From: CAIYWZ01 sp964497925
GTDB lineage: Bacteria > Pseudomonadota > Alphaproteobacteria > CAIYWZ01
Assembly (NCBI GenBank): GCA_964497925.1
Contig: CAZCFE010000015.1
Location: 1-28,811 of the forward strand
Reading direction: 5' to 3'
Length of the DNA: 28,811 nucleotides
The position numbers were made by a program, and so were the translations under genes. Below the pieces are notes generated by a model. That model had not been told where the DNA came from, did no database searches, and saw only the letters and a program-made list of their open reading frames with translations. Positions 1 through 8,399 of this stretch are shown piece by piece (positions within the stretch are counted from its first letter, which is position 1; each line of letters begins with the position of its first letter).

Positions 1-223
1 AAAGTTTTGCACAAGCGTCAGCGCTTCTTTTGCTGGATCTGCAATGAATAACGATAGGCCTTTTGGTTGATGGTAATTTTTCAATACTGATTTCACCAAG
101 AGGTATAAGGCAAGCTCCATGGATGCATTCACTCCTATGCTCGGCAGGCTCCCTGACATCGATCAGGAGAACCTCATCTTGGTCCAGTCTTTTCTTTAAT
201 TCCGAAGCTGTGATAGTTTTCAT
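1..223 (-). CDS. Rhodanese-like domain protein (3' end outside window)
   Basis: The minus strand from the ATG at 223 reads open to the window edge, giving 74 codons of a protein whose C-terminus lies outside. Rhodanese domains transfer sulfane sulfur through a persulfide on an active-site cysteine. Visible hallmarks are the DVREPAEH segment (residues 22-29) and the active-site loop HCRSSKRS with Cys61, at the usual spacing. There is no signal peptide, so a cytoplasmic single-domain or N-terminal rhodanese is likely. A GGGTG element lies just upstream of the start. The gene reads in the same direction as tRNA-Ser and accD but is separated from them by about 500 non-coding bases. The specific sulfur acceptor cannot be inferred. 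Confidence 0.85.
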   Translation of the reverse strand, partial: MKTITASELKKRLDQDEVLLIDVREPAEHRSECIHGACLIPLGEISIEKLPSTKRPIVIHCRSSKRSADACAKL

Positions 224-361
224 GAACACCCAAATATTAAATTAATTTTTATTAAAATTACTTAAAGCTAATTAGTTTGGGTACATCACTGATGTCAAAT
301 AGAAAACTATACTAGAAATCAAATGCATTAAACGTAGAATTTACCCTAGCTTCTTATACAG

Positions 362-390
362 ACTATATAATTATACCTATAAGATTGCAA
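362..390 (-). promoter_or_regulatory. Candidate sigma70 promoter upstream of rhodanese gene
   Basis: On the minus strand TTGCAA (385-390) and TATAGT (362-367) are separated by exactly 17 bases. This would give a leader of about 130 bases before the rhodanese start. Surrounding DNA is AT-rich, so a chance match is possible. Confidence 0.35.
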
Positions 391-420
391 AGAAAAACTG
401 ACCATGTCACAGTAAAATTC

Positions 421-640
421 TCGCTCTGCGGGTACATGCACCTATTCTCCGCCCCAATAACAAACCTCAAGACCGGTTTTGAAAAAACCCAGTAAAATCA
501 ATGGTTATGGACATGCGTACCTTCGGGTCGGACGTTCGCATGTAACGGAGAAACGGAGAGTAAAAAGGGAGATTTTGGGGTAAAATTGATGATTTTGTGA
601 TTCTCTAAGTACGCATGTGTCGGGCGACTAAAAGGCTCTA
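421..640. other. GC-richer palindromic island in the 494-base gap between rhodanese gene and tRNA-Ser
   Basis: The gap at 224-717 holds no recognisable gene. Positions 224-420 are plain AT-rich DNA, but from about 421 the G+C content rises to around 50% by eye over the first 120 bases. The island contains ACATGCG (511-517) facing CGCATGT (537-543). It also contains the 10-mer ACATGCGTAC (511-520) with its exact reverse complement at 609-618, so the same arm could pair with either partner. Such a patch can mark a structured RNA, a leader, or a decayed element inserted next to a tRNA. I do not recognise it as tmRNA, RNase P, SRP or 6S RNA. On the minus strand a short open frame of about 25 codons runs out of the tRNA 3' end and stops at a TAG near 645; this may be chance. 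Confidence 0.4.
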
Positions 641-717
641 AAGCCTATGAATACTGGGGTTCAGAGGGGATTTGATCATTTAGAAATTCACGCCCAAAAA
701 GTTCAAGCGCTGTAAAC

Positions 718-808
718 TGGCGGAGAGACAGGGATTCGAACCCTGGGTACGCGTGAAGCGCACAACGGTTTTCGAGACCGCCCCATTCAACCGCTCTGGC
801 ATCTCTCC
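718..808 (-). tRNA. tRNA-Ser (anticodon CGA)
   Basis: The reverse complement folds as a class II tRNA. The 7-bp acceptor stem is GGAGAGA with TCTCTCC, followed by discriminator G and an encoded CCA. The anticodon loop is CTCGAAA, giving anticodon CGA, which reads UCG serine codons. There is a long serine-type variable arm and a T arm with GGTTCGAATCC. It is 91 nt including CCA and lies 41 bases downstream of accD on the same strand. Confidence 0.96.
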
Positions 809-817
809 ATGGGTTAG

Positions 818-846
818 ATATTATCCAAAAAAAGCTTTAAATACAA
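818..846 (-). promoter_or_regulatory. Candidate promoter of tRNA-Ser
   Basis: On the minus strand TTGTAT (841-846), a 17-base spacer and TAATAT (818-823) lie in the short accD-tRNA gap. The -10 box sits about 9 bases before the mature tRNA 5' end. Position and spacing fit, but the -35 box is weak. Confidence 0.35.
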
Positions 847-849
847 TCC

Positions 850-1698
850 TTATCTTGAGTGAAGTAGTTTCAAAATTGTTGAAATCTCACTTTTAAGTTC
901 GTGTCGTGGAACAATGCGATCAATCATTCCATGTTCGAGTAAATATTCGGCTCTTTGGAAGCCTTCTGGCAAGGTCCCGCGGATTGTTTCTTGAATAACC
1001 CTTGCGCCAGTAAAGCAGATTTCCGCTCCAGGCTCGGCTATGGCAATATCACCAAGCATTGCAAGAGAAGCTGACACGCCTCCTGTTGTGGGATCAGCTA
1101 ACAATACAAGATATGGGATTCTTTCTTCTTTGAGTTCGCAAATGGCAGCTGTTGTTTTTGCCATTTGCATGAGTGATAAAATTCCTTCTTGCATGCGCGC
1201 TCCACCTGATGCTGAAACGCAAATAAAGGGGACCTTCTTTTGTTTTGCAAGACGCGCGGCTAAAACAAACCCTTCCCCAACAGAAGGGCCCATTGATCCG
1301 CCCATGAAATCAAAATCAAAGATAGCAACCATAACTGGTACATCGCAAATTTTTCCTTGTGCAACAATTAACGCATCTTCATTTCCGGTTTTTTGTTTAG
1401 AATCTTTAAGCCTGTCTACGTATTTTTTTGAGTCTTTGAATTTTAAGGGGTCAAGAGGAACCTTAGGTAGAGGGAAACGTGTAATGGATCCTTTATCCAG
1501 CAAAGATTCAAGGCGTTGTTGACCGCTAAGTCTTTTATGATGACCACAATGCCTGCATACATGAAGATTTTCTGCCAGATCTTTGGAGAAAAGCATTTGT
1601 TCGCAAGATGAGCACTTGTACCATAAATTATCTGGGATGTCAGATTTTTCCATAAATGCTTTGATTTTTGGGCGTACAAAGTTTGTAATCCAATTCAT
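850..1698 (-). CDS. accD: Acetyl-CoA carboxylase carboxyltransferase subunit beta
   Basis: AccD pairs with AccA to move the carboxyl group from carboxybiotin to acetyl-CoA, making malonyl-CoA for fatty acid synthesis in the cytoplasm. The 282-residue product has the N-terminal zinc ribbon with CxxC pairs at Cys29/Cys32 and Cys48/Cys51. The crotonase-like carboxyltransferase core follows, with GGSMGPSVGEGF and SASGGARMQEG, which bind CoA and form the oxyanion site. Length is normal to slightly short (E. coli 304). The ATG overlaps the last four bases of the upstream metallophosphoesterase gene (ATGA), so the two are probably translationally coupled. No folC, its common alphaproteobacterial neighbour, follows here; tRNA-Ser does. 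Confidence 0.97.
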   Translation of the reverse strand: MNWITNFVRPKIKAFMEKSDIPDNLWYKCSSCEQMLFSKDLAENLHVCRHCGHHKRLSGQQRLESLLDKGSITRFPLPKVPLDPLKFKDSKKYVDRLKDSKQKTGNEDALIVAQGKICDVPVMVAIFDFDFMGGSMGPSVGEGFVLAARLAKQKKVPFICVSASGGARMQEGILSLMQMAKTTAAICELKEERIPYLVLLADPTTGGVSASLAMLGDIAIAEPGAEICFTGARVIQETIRGTLPEGFQRAEYLLEHGMIDRIVPRHELKSEISTILKLLHSR

Positions 1699-2519
1699 AA
1701 AATAATCCTTTCTATCGGAGTTTCTTCAATTCCGGTGCCTAAACGAAGAGGTTGAATTCTTGTTGCAAGCCCAGAAGACGGGTCAATGTGTATAAACGCA
1801 CCGCTGAGCATACCATCTCCTTCTTGAGGTCTTAATTTTTCAGTTGGTGCTTTGTGTAAAAATTTGGCAATTGCAAGCTCTTTGACCATGCCAATGACAG
1901 AATCATAATTTCCACACATCCCCAAATCTGTTTGAAATGCCGTGCCTTTTGGTAAAATTCTATGATCTGCTGTTGGGACGTGAGAGTGAGTTCCTACTAC
2001 TGCAGAGACGCGGCCATCCAAGAAATTTGCAAAAGAAGCTTTTTCCGATGTTGCCTCACCATGAAAATCAATTATAATCGCATTGATATTTTTTCCCAAA
2101 ATATAAGGTTTTAAAAAATCTTGAATAATGAAAAATGGGTTATCGGACATTTCCATAAAAAGTCGTGCAATCATATTGATGAGCAACACTTTTAAGCCAC
2201 TTGAAGAGGTTAAAATAGTAGCGCCTTGTCCCGGGGTTGTTGCTGGAAAATTTAAAGGACGAATCATTTGAGAAGTCTGAGAAAGGTATGAAACCAGCTC
2301 TTTTTGATCAAAGACGTGGTTTCCAAGAGTAATTCCATCAATGCCCGCATCAAAAAATTCTTGGGCTATTTTTTTTGTAATTCCAAAACCAGCTGCGGCA
2401 TTTTCACCATTGATGAAAATAAAATCTGGATTCAAGTGAGACTTTATTATGGGTAAATACTTAAAAACGGCGTCTCTACCTGATCTTCCAACTATATCGC
2501 CTAAAAAAACAATCTTCAT
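1695..2519 (-). CDS. YmdB/TIGR00282-family metallophosphoesterase
   Basis: This 274-residue protein belongs to the YmdB family of dinuclear-metal phosphodiesterases; the Bacillus member hydrolyses 2',3'-cyclic nucleotides and affects biofilm and motility decisions. The metal ligands are visible: Asp8 in GDIVGRSGRD, Glu39 and Asn40 in NGENAAAGFG, Asn67 in GNHVFDQKE, His153 in DFHGEA, and His178 and His180 in VGTHSHVPTAD. Length and motif order match the family. There is no signal peptide, so it is cytoplasmic. It lies 83 bases downstream of trxB and overlaps accD by four bases. Its physiological substrate in this organism is unknown. Family assignment is firm, exact role is not. Confidence 0.93.
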   Translation of the reverse strand: MKIVFLGDIVGRSGRDAVFKYLPIIKSHLNPDFIFINGENAAAGFGITKKIAQEFFDAGIDGITLGNHVFDQKELVSYLSQTSQMIRPLNFPATTPGQGATILTSSSGLKVLLINMIARLFMEMSDNPFFIIQDFLKPYILGKNINAIIIDFHGEATSEKASFANFLDGRVSAVVGTHSHVPTADHRILPKGTAFQTDLGMCGNYDSVIGMVKELAIAKFLHKAPTEKLRPQEGDGMLSGAFIHIDPSSGLATRIQPLRLGTGIEETPIERIIL

Positions 2520-2602
2520 TTATCACATCTATTTAATTTGTCTATATGATGGTTTTATATATGGGCTTTGTGTAAAAATGCAAGATAAATATGAACCACG
2601 GG

Positions 2603-3541
2603 CTACCAAGGAGCGTTTTGATTTAAGAATTTTTCAACCTCAAGAGCGGCCATACATCCTTGGCCTGCAGCTGTTACTGCTTGACGGAAAATTTTATCCT
2701 GAACGTCTCCTGCCGCAAAAACTCCTTCTAGGCTTGTTTTTGTTGAATTTGTGCGCGTTAGGATATACCCTTGATCGTCCGTGTCTATGAAGTCTTTGAA
2801 AATTTGACTTGATGGCACATGGCCAATGGCAACGAACGCTCCATCAACATCTAAATTTGAAATTTCTTGGGTTTGTGTGTTTTTTAGTTTGAGAGACGTT
2901 AGCGATTTTGGCTTATCTTGACCTATAAATTCTTCCACAGCATGATTCCACATAATTGAAATTTTAGGATGGGAGAGAAGTCTATTTTCAAGAATTTTTT
3001 CACATTTCAGTTTGTCGCGTCTGTGGATAAGTGTGACATGGCTGGCATGATTGGTCAGATAAAGTGCTTCTTCAACAGCAGAATTTCCACCGCCAATAAC
3101 AGCGACTGTTTTATTCTTAAAAAAGAACCCATCACAAGTTGCGCAGCCAGAAACGCCAAATCCACGAAATTTTTCTTCTGATTCGATTCCAAGCCACTTT
3201 GCGCTGGCTCCTGTTGCAATAATAATGCTGTCGGCCGTGTATTTTTGACCTGTTTCACTGTGAATGGTAAATGGACGTGATGAAAGATCGACCGATTCTA
3301 TTTGATCTTGGATAATGTTTGTCCCCACATGCTGAGCTTGAAGTGACATTTGCTCCATTAACCAGGGTCCTTGGATAACATCTTTAAAACCTGGATAATT
3401 TTCAACATCAGTTGTGATTGTAAGCTGGCCTCCTTGTTGCCACCCAGAAACAAGGGTTGGAGCAAGATTTGCGCGCGCTGTGTAAATTGCTGCTGTGTAA
3501 CCAGCAGGGCCTGAACCTATGATAAGAACTTTTGAATGCAT
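2603..3541 (-). CDS. trxB: Thioredoxin reductase (NADPH)
   Basis: TrxB is the FAD enzyme that passes electrons from NADPH to thioredoxin, keeping cytoplasmic thiols reduced and supplying ribonucleotide reductase. The 312-residue product shows the FAD-binding GSGPAG (9-14), the redox-active CATCDG with Cys133 and Cys136, and the NADPH-binding GGGNSA (150-155). The C-terminal FAD motif FAAGDVQD precedes the RQAVTAAGQGC segment. This is the low-molecular-weight TrxB layout at normal length. AGAGG lies upstream of the ATG, 21 bases after the MBL-fold gene ends, so the two probably share a transcript. Confidence 0.96.
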   Translation of the reverse strand: MHSKVLIIGSGPAGYTAAIYTARANLAPTLVSGWQQGGQLTITTDVENYPGFKDVIQGPWLMEQMSLQAQHVGTNIIQDQIESVDLSSRPFTIHSETGQKYTADSIIIATGASAKWLGIESEEKFRGFGVSGCATCDGFFFKNKTVAVIGGGNSAVEEALYLTNHASHVTLIHRRDKLKCEKILENRLLSHPKISIMWNHAVEEFIGQDKPKSLTSLKLKNTQTQEISNLDVDGAFVAIGHVPSSQIFKDFIDTDDQGYILTRTNSTKTSLEGVFAAGDVQDKIFRQAVTAAGQGCMAALEVEKFLNQNAPW

Positions 3542-3562
3542 GTTTATTATTACCTCTGAAGC

Positions 3563-4387
3563 TTAAAATAGCAAAACTTGCCCCTGTTTTGCAACAAAAG
3601 CTTGAGCATCTTTTGAAATTTTTTTATTTAAGTCGTTTAAATATGTATCCGTGGAAGATGGATCATGATGGAAAATAGCCATCTGTTCAATTTCGGCTGC
3701 CTTTTGAAGACGCAATCCTTCTTGCCAAGTAGAATGACCCCATCCTATTTTTGGAGAAAAGGTATCATCATCATATGTGGAATCATAAATAGTAAGTTTA
3801 GATTTATGTGTAAAGTCAATCAATGCTTGATTTGTTTCTCCGATTTTATGTTCGTGATCCGTGATATAGCAAATTTCACCCTTTGGGCTAATTAACTTAT
3901 ACCCAAGAGATCCGCCTGGATGATTCATAGCAAGAGAAGTTACGCTTAAATCATCTTCAAGATCAATTTTCTGTCCTGCAGTAATATCATGGTAACGCAT
4001 ATCTGCTGCCATAATTTTTAAAGAGATTGGGAAAATCGGATGGCATATGGTTTTTGTGAAGAAGTTTTCAACTCCGCCTAAATTTTCAAGATTTCCACCG
4101 TGGACATCAATTGTGTAATTTTTATTCCATGCTGGCCCAAAAAAGGGATAACCAACGATATGGTCCATATGATAGTGCGTTACAAAAATGGAAATTTTTA
4201 AAATTCGATCTTGTGCGAAAACCCATTGACCAAGGTTGTAAATCCCAGACCCTGTATCAAAAATTACCAGATGATCTTTCCATAAGGCGCTTACGCAAAC
4301 AGTATGTCCGCCAAATTCTTGATAGTCAGGACCGCTGCACGAAAGTGTGCCTCTTGGGCCCCAAAACGTTACAATCAGATCATTCAT
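3563..4387 (-). CDS. MBL-fold metallohydrolase
   Basis: The 274-residue protein is a metallo-beta-lactamase-fold hydrolase with two-metal ligands in THYHMDH (70-76), an N-terminal WGPRGT segment, a glycine-rich GGHTVCV turn, DTGSG at 44-48 and a late HHDP motif. This combination is typical of a bacterial subfamily with an FWGxRGT start, annotated only as MBL-fold hydrolase, and related to PhnP or phosphodiesterase-like enzymes. Substrate cannot be deduced. No signal peptide is present. It is the first gene of the minus-strand run MBL-trxB-ymdB-accD and diverges from hisS across a 188-base intergenic region, which must hold its promoter. Confidence 0.88.
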   Translation of the reverse strand: MNDLIVTFWGPRGTLSCSGPDYQEFGGHTVCVSALWKDHLVIFDTGSGIYNLGQWVFAQDRILKISIFVTHYHMDHIVGYPFFGPAWNKNYTIDVHGGNLENLGGVENFFTKTICHPIFPISLKIMAADMRYHDITAGQKIDLEDDLSVTSLAMNHPGGSLGYKLISPKGEICYITDHEHKIGETNQALIDFTHKSKLTIYDSTYDDDTFSPKIGWGHSTWQEGLRLQKAAEIEQMAIFHHDPSSTDTYLNDLNKKISKDAQAFVAKQGQVLLF

Positions 4388-4510
4388 AAACCCAGCTCAA
4401 TTCTATTTTTTCTACTGCATTACTTTTACTTATACTCTTAGTTTATTAACAAATCCTTAATTTATCATTTTTTAAATTTGGCAACAATGTTCTATTTCGA
4501 CATTTTTTTA

Positions 4511-4539
4511 TTGACAAACTTTTTGTTTGATGATAGAGT
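4511..4539 (+). promoter_or_regulatory. Sigma70-type promoter of hisS-prfA-prmC
   Basis: A perfect TTGACA (4511-4516), a 17-base spacer and TAGAGT (4534-4539) lie 36 bases before the hisS ATG. GAAGGAA at 4561-4567 serves as the ribosome binding site. Confidence 0.65.
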
Positions 4540-4575
4540 GATTGTAGGATCAAAAAACTTGAAGGAATAAAAATT

Positions 4576-5808
4576 ATGATAATACAACCACCACGAGGAA
4601 CGCACGATCTTCTACCAGAAGATTTTTTAGCCCATACTTATATCAAACACAAATCTTTTGAAATTATGGAAAGATTTGGATTTCATGGAGTAGATACACC
4701 TATTTTTGAATTTTTAGAGGTGTTTAGCAGACCTCTTGGAGATGCATCTGATATTGTCAGCAAAGAAATGTATACGATTAATGATAAAGGCGGGGAAATT
4801 TTGGCGTTACGGCCTGAAGGGACTGCCGGGGTTGTGCGTATGATGATTTCAAATGGATTACAACAAGAAATGCCATTGAAATTGTGTTATGCTGTCCCTT
4901 GTTTTAGATATGAACGTCCTCAAAAAGGAAGGCAAAGACAGTTTCACCAAATTGGCGCAGAATTGTTTGGAGTAGCCTCATTTTATGCAGATGCTGAGAT
5001 TATTTCAATGGCTCTTGAAATATTTAAAGAATTTCGAATTGAAGATAGGGTCAAGCTTTGCTTGAATACAATTGGTGACTTGGAAAGTCGTCATATATAT
5101 CGATCAAAATTAGTTGAATACTTAGAAAAATATGAATCAGAGCTTTCACAAGACAGTCAAATAAGGCTTAAAAAGAATCCTTTGCGTATTTTAGATTCGA
5201 AAAATGAAACAGATCAGAAAATACTTGAAACCGCACCATTGCTGCATGATTCTTTAAATATAGAATCTGAGACTTTTTTTGACGGATTACGAGGTGTTTT
5301 AGAATCACAGAAAATAGAGTATACAATTAATCAAAAACTTGTCAGGGGCCTGGACTATTATACGCATACAGTATTTGAGTTTATAACGGATGACTTAGGC
5401 GCCCAAAGTGCGGTGATTTCAGGTGGGCGTTATGATGGGTTGGTTAAAGTCATGGGTGGGCAAGATATTCCAGGCGTGGGTTTTGGCGGCGGAGTAGAGA
5501 GGTTGGCTCTTCTTTTAAGAGAAAAACCAAAATTTAATCGCCCGGTTGTGATTATTCCTGTTGCGCAGCAAGATGAAGAAGCAGCTTGGAATCTAACTTT
5601 TGATTTACGTAAAAATGGTATTATCACAGACATGGGGTATTCTGGAAATCTTTCAAAGCGTATGAAAAAAGCTTCCAAAAATGATGCGCTTTATTGTATA
5701 ATTGTCAGTAGCGAAGATTTGGTTCAAAATCAAGTCACTGTGAAAAATATGGACTCTGGAGAACAAACGCTTGTTCTTTTGACGCAACTCACTAATTATT
5801 TAAAGTAA
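4576..5808 (+). CDS. hisS: Histidine--tRNA ligase
   Basis: HisRS charges tRNA-His with histidine. The 410-residue product has the class II core: PPRGTHDLLP at the start, the substrate loop RPEGTA (79-84), motif 2 in FRYERPQKGRQRQFHQ (110-125), the HisRS-specific RGLDYYTHTVFEF (257-269) and motif 3 in GFGGGVERL (302-310). A C-terminal anticodon-binding domain follows from about residue 325. Length is close to the usual 410-430. GAAGGAA sits eight bases before the ATG. It leads a three-gene run: prfA begins six bases after the stop. Confidence 0.97.
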   Translation: MIIQPPRGTHDLLPEDFLAHTYIKHKSFEIMERFGFHGVDTPIFEFLEVFSRPLGDASDIVSKEMYTINDKGGEILALRPEGTAGVVRMMISNGLQQEMPLKLCYAVPCFRYERPQKGRQRQFHQIGAELFGVASFYADAEIISMALEIFKEFRIEDRVKLCLNTIGDLESRHIYRSKLVEYLEKYESELSQDSQIRLKKNPLRILDSKNETDQKILETAPLLHDSLNIESETFFDGLRGVLESQKIEYTINQKLVRGLDYYTHTVFEFITDDLGAQSAVISGGRYDGLVKVMGGQDIPGVGFGGGVERLALLLREKPKFNRPVVIIPVAQQDEEAAWNLTFDLRKNGIITDMGYSGNLSKRMKKASKNDALYCIIVSSEDLVQNQVTVKNMDSGEQTLVLLTQLTNYLK

Positions 5809-5814
5809 GAGAAA

Positions 5815-6894
5815 ATGAATATAAACGACGCATTTGAAGCAAGGCTTTCAACAATTTTAGATAGACACAATTCTTTAAAAGATATTTTAGCCCAAGGAAT
5901 TACATCTGATCCTGCAAGTTTTGTAAAACTATCTAAGGAGTATTCGGAATTAACTCCCATTGCAGAATTGATTACGCAACTGCATAGTTCTAAAATACAA
6001 AGGGAAGAAACAGAGCCTTTGTTGAATGACCCTGAAATGAAAGATATGGCTTATCTGGAACTAGGTGAGCTTAATGAAGCCATAGAACGTTTGTATCAAG
6101 AGATTCAAGTCGCACTATTGCCTAAAGATGCAGCTGATGAAAAGAATGTTATTTTGGAAGTAAGAGCAGGGACAGGCGGTGAAGAAGCGGCCCTTTTTGG
6201 AGCAAGCTTGCTTCGTATGTATCAAAGATATGCCGAACTTCGTATGTGGAAATTTGAGCTTCTTTCAGAAAATTCAACTGAACTTGGTGGTATCAAAGAA
6301 GCAACAGCTTCTATTACGGGGAAAGGCGCGTTTGCAAGGCTTAAGTTTGAATCAGGTGTGCATAGAGTTCAACGTGTCCCAGAGACAGAATCAAGCGGGC
6401 GTGTGCATACTTCTGCTGCAACAATTGCGGTCCTTCCTGAGGCTGAAGAAGTTGATATTCAAATTGAAGAAAAAGATATTAGGATTGATGTTTTTCGCTC
6501 AAGTGGACCTGGCGGACAATCTGTTAACACAACAGACAGCGCTGTTAGAATTACGCATATTCCAACAGGTCTTGTCGTACAACAACAAGACGAAAAATCA
6601 CAACATAAAAATAAGGCTAAAGCTTTGCGTGTTTTAAGGTCAAGGCTGTATGATTTTGAAAGATCCAAAATTGATTCAGAGCGTGCAGCAAACAGAAAAA
6701 GCCAAGTTGGGAGCGGAGATCGATCAGAACGTATTCGTACATATAACTTTCCACAAGGCCGGGTAACGGATCACAGAATTAACGTTACACTTTATAAAAT
6801 TGATTTGGTGATGGATGGATATGCTTTGGATGAAATCATTGAGCCTATGATTGCGCATGATACAGCTCAAAAGCTTGCTGATTTCCAAGAATGA
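5815..6894 (+). CDS. prfA: Peptide chain release factor 1
   Basis: RF1 recognises UAA and UAG in the ribosomal A site and triggers peptide release. The 359-residue product carries the stop-codon-reading PxT tripeptide as PET (189-191) and the catalytic GGQ (233-235) in SSGPGGQSVNTTDSAVR. PxT rather than SPF separates it from RF2. Length matches E. coli RF1 (360). It starts six bases after hisS and overlaps prmC by four bases (ATGA). The pairing is functional, because PrmC methylates the GGQ glutamine. Confidence 0.97.
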   Translation: MNINDAFEARLSTILDRHNSLKDILAQGITSDPASFVKLSKEYSELTPIAELITQLHSSKIQREETEPLLNDPEMKDMAYLELGELNEAIERLYQEIQVALLPKDAADEKNVILEVRAGTGGEEAALFGASLLRMYQRYAELRMWKFELLSENSTELGGIKEATASITGKGAFARLKFESGVHRVQRVPETESSGRVHTSAATIAVLPEAEEVDIQIEEKDIRIDVFRSSGPGGQSVNTTDSAVRITHIPTGLVVQQQDEKSQHKNKAKALRVLRSRLYDFERSKIDSERAANRKSQVGSGDRSERIRTYNFPQGRVTDHRINVTLYKIDLVMDGYALDEIIEPMIAHDTAQKLADFQE

Positions 6895-7718
6895 TCTTAA
6901 GAAAAGCGTATCAGGACATATATAAATCTATTGGAAACGGGGCACATGCAAAAACTTTGATTTGTGGTGTTTTAAATATCTCTAAAGAAGACTATCTTCG
7001 CTGCGCTGATGACTCTTTAACGCAAGAACAAGAAAAAATACTTTTTGATGCGGTTGAAAGGTATTTACAAAATGAACCTTTATCTAAAATCATAGGAAAG
7101 CGTGAATTCTGGAACCTTGATTTTATTACTACAAAAGATACTCTTGATCCAAGGCCAGATACAGAAACTCTGATAGATCATGTGTTAGAGTTATTGCCTA
7201 AGGATAAGACTTATACTTTCTTAGAGCTTGGTGTTGGAACTGGGTGTATTATTATTTCACTTTTAAATGAATATACTTATGCACAAGGGGTAGGGGTGGA
7301 TGTTTCTCAAGAGGCTTTATCTGTTGCTGTGCAAAATAAGAATTTACATAATATGAAGCGTTTGAATCTCATACAATCTTCATGGTTTGATAAGGTTGAC
7401 GGAAAATATGATTTAATTGTCTCGAACCCGCCTTATATTAAATCAGAAGATATTCCAAATTTAGATGAAAACGTTAAAAATTATGATCCTCATTTGGCAT
7501 TAGATGGAGGAGAAAATGGACTTATTCCTTATATTGAAATCTCAAAGCTATCAAAAGATTTTCTCAATCCAAATGGTTTGGTAATTGTTGAGATTGGATT
7601 TGGGCAAACCCAAGATGTAATTCATATTTTTCAATTACAAGGATTCACCCATCTTCACACAAAAAAAGATCTAAACGGGATAGGACGTGTTTTAAGCTTT
7701 GCCCATAATCTTGGGTAA
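6891..7718 (+). CDS. prmC: Release factor glutamine methyltransferase
   Basis: PrmC transfers a methyl group from SAM to the glutamine of the release-factor GGQ motif, improving termination. The 275-residue product has the helical N-terminal domain, SAM-binding motif I in ELGVGTGCI (GVGTG 114-118), an acidic motif GVDVSQEAL and the catalytic NPPY (179-182) that defines glutamine/adenine-N methyltransferases. The ATG overlaps the prfA stop, so translation is probably coupled. Its last 27 bases overlap the convergent 3' end of dcd, which leaves no room for a separate terminator. Confidence 0.95.
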   Translation: MILRKAYQDIYKSIGNGAHAKTLICGVLNISKEDYLRCADDSLTQEQEKILFDAVERYLQNEPLSKIIGKREFWNLDFITTKDTLDPRPDTETLIDHVLELLPKDKTYTFLELGVGTGCIIISLLNEYTYAQGVGVDVSQEALSVAVQNKNLHNMKRLNLIQSSWFDKVDGKYDLIVSNPPYIKSEDIPNLDENVKNYDPHLALDGGENGLIPYIEISKLSKDFLNPNGLVIVEIGFGQTQDVIHIFQLQGFTHLHTKKDLNGIGRVLSFAHNLG

Positions 7719-8255
7719 TGTTACTCCTGTTTGCCCCATGTATTTTCCTGATTTATCTTTATAAGATGTTTCACAAGGTTGATCACCTTTGAAGAATAAG
7801 AACTGACATACGCCTTCATTTGCATAAATTTTTGCAGGAAGTGGGGTTGTGTTTGAGAATTCTAAGGTTACGTGACCTTCCCATTCTGGTTCAATCGGAG
7901 TAACATTAACGATAATCCCGCAACGTGCATAGGTTGATTTTCCAAGACAAATCACCAAAACATCGCGTGGAATTTTAAAATATTCAACTGTTCTTGCAAG
8001 GGCAAAACTGTTAGGTGGAATAATGCAAACATCTGATTGGCGATCGATAAAGCTGTCAGATGAAAAGTTTTTTGGATCCACAATTGCATTGTTCACATTT
8101 GTGAAAATTTTGAATTCATCAGCCATTCTAGCATCATATCCATATGAAGAAAGACCGTAAGAAACAACGCCTTCTCCTTGTTGTTTTTCAACGAAAGGCT
8201 GAATCATACCTTCTTTTAAAGCCATTTCGCGTATCCATTTATCTGACATAATCAT
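7692..8255 (-). CDS. dcd: dCTP deaminase
   Basis: Dcd converts dCTP to dUTP, feeding dUTPase and thymidylate synthesis. The 187-residue product shows SSYGYDAR (37-43), GKSTYARCG (105-113) and HVTLEFSNTTPLP (128-140) with the catalytic Glu132, all in canonical order. Length is normal. AAGGAG lies seven bases before the first ATG, supporting the MIMSDK start over the second Met. The ATG overlaps the stop of the small basic protein upstream (ATGA), placing dcd last in a run behind the lipoprotein and nuclease-like genes. Its 3' end converges on and overlaps prmC. Confidence 0.96.
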   Translation of the reverse strand: MIMSDKWIREMALKEGMIQPFVEKQQGEGVVSYGLSSYGYDARMADEFKIFTNVNNAIVDPKNFSSDSFIDRQSDVCIIPPNSFALARTVEYFKIPRDVLVICLGKSTYARCGIIVNVTPIEPEWEGHVTLEFSNTTPLPAKIYANEGVCQFLFFKGDQPCETSYKDKSGKYMGQTGVTLPKIMGKA

Positions 8256-8398
8256 TTTTCGTCTCCTTGTTGTTGAGTGGTTTCTTGTCGTTTTCTATCT
8301 TGTTGTTTACGTCTTGTCAAATTTGCTTTTAAATTTTTTGCAAGCTGATCTATTTTATCTTTTGATTTTGGTTTAATTTCTTGTTTTTTATGATTCAT
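8252..8398 (-). CDS. Small basic protein of 48 residues
   Basis: This 48-residue frame is lysine-, arginine- and glutamine-rich (MNHKKQEIKPKSKDKIDQLA at the start, then LKANLTRRKQQ) and probably forms one amphipathic, positively charged helix. I chose the ATG at 8398 over the TTG twelve codons earlier because it sits one base after the upstream stop. The stop overlaps the dcd ATG by four bases. Both junctions argue that it is translated. Short basic proteins with a similar LxxNLxRRKxQ core occur in alphaproteobacteria, but I cannot name the family. A nucleic-acid-binding role is only a guess from charge. Confidence 0.65.
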   Translation of the reverse strand: MNHKKQEIKPKSKDKIDQLAKNLKANLTRRKQQDRKRQETTQQQGDEK

Positions 8399-8399
8399 T

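Noticed and set aside
63..245. 60-codon plus-strand open frame at the window start
   Set aside because: It is antisense to the rhodanese-domain gene, whose motifs are clear on the minus strand.
601..720. Possible split tmRNA acceptor piece beside tRNA-Ser
   Set aside because: No recognisable T arm, acceptor stem or proteolysis-tag frame could be assembled from this stretch.
1040..1522. 160-codon plus-strand frame inside accD
   Set aside because: Shadow of accD, which has all family motifs; the plus-strand translation matches nothing.
6179..6637. 152-codon alternate-frame open frame inside prfA
   Set aside because: Low-complexity translation in a different frame of a well-supported release factor gene.
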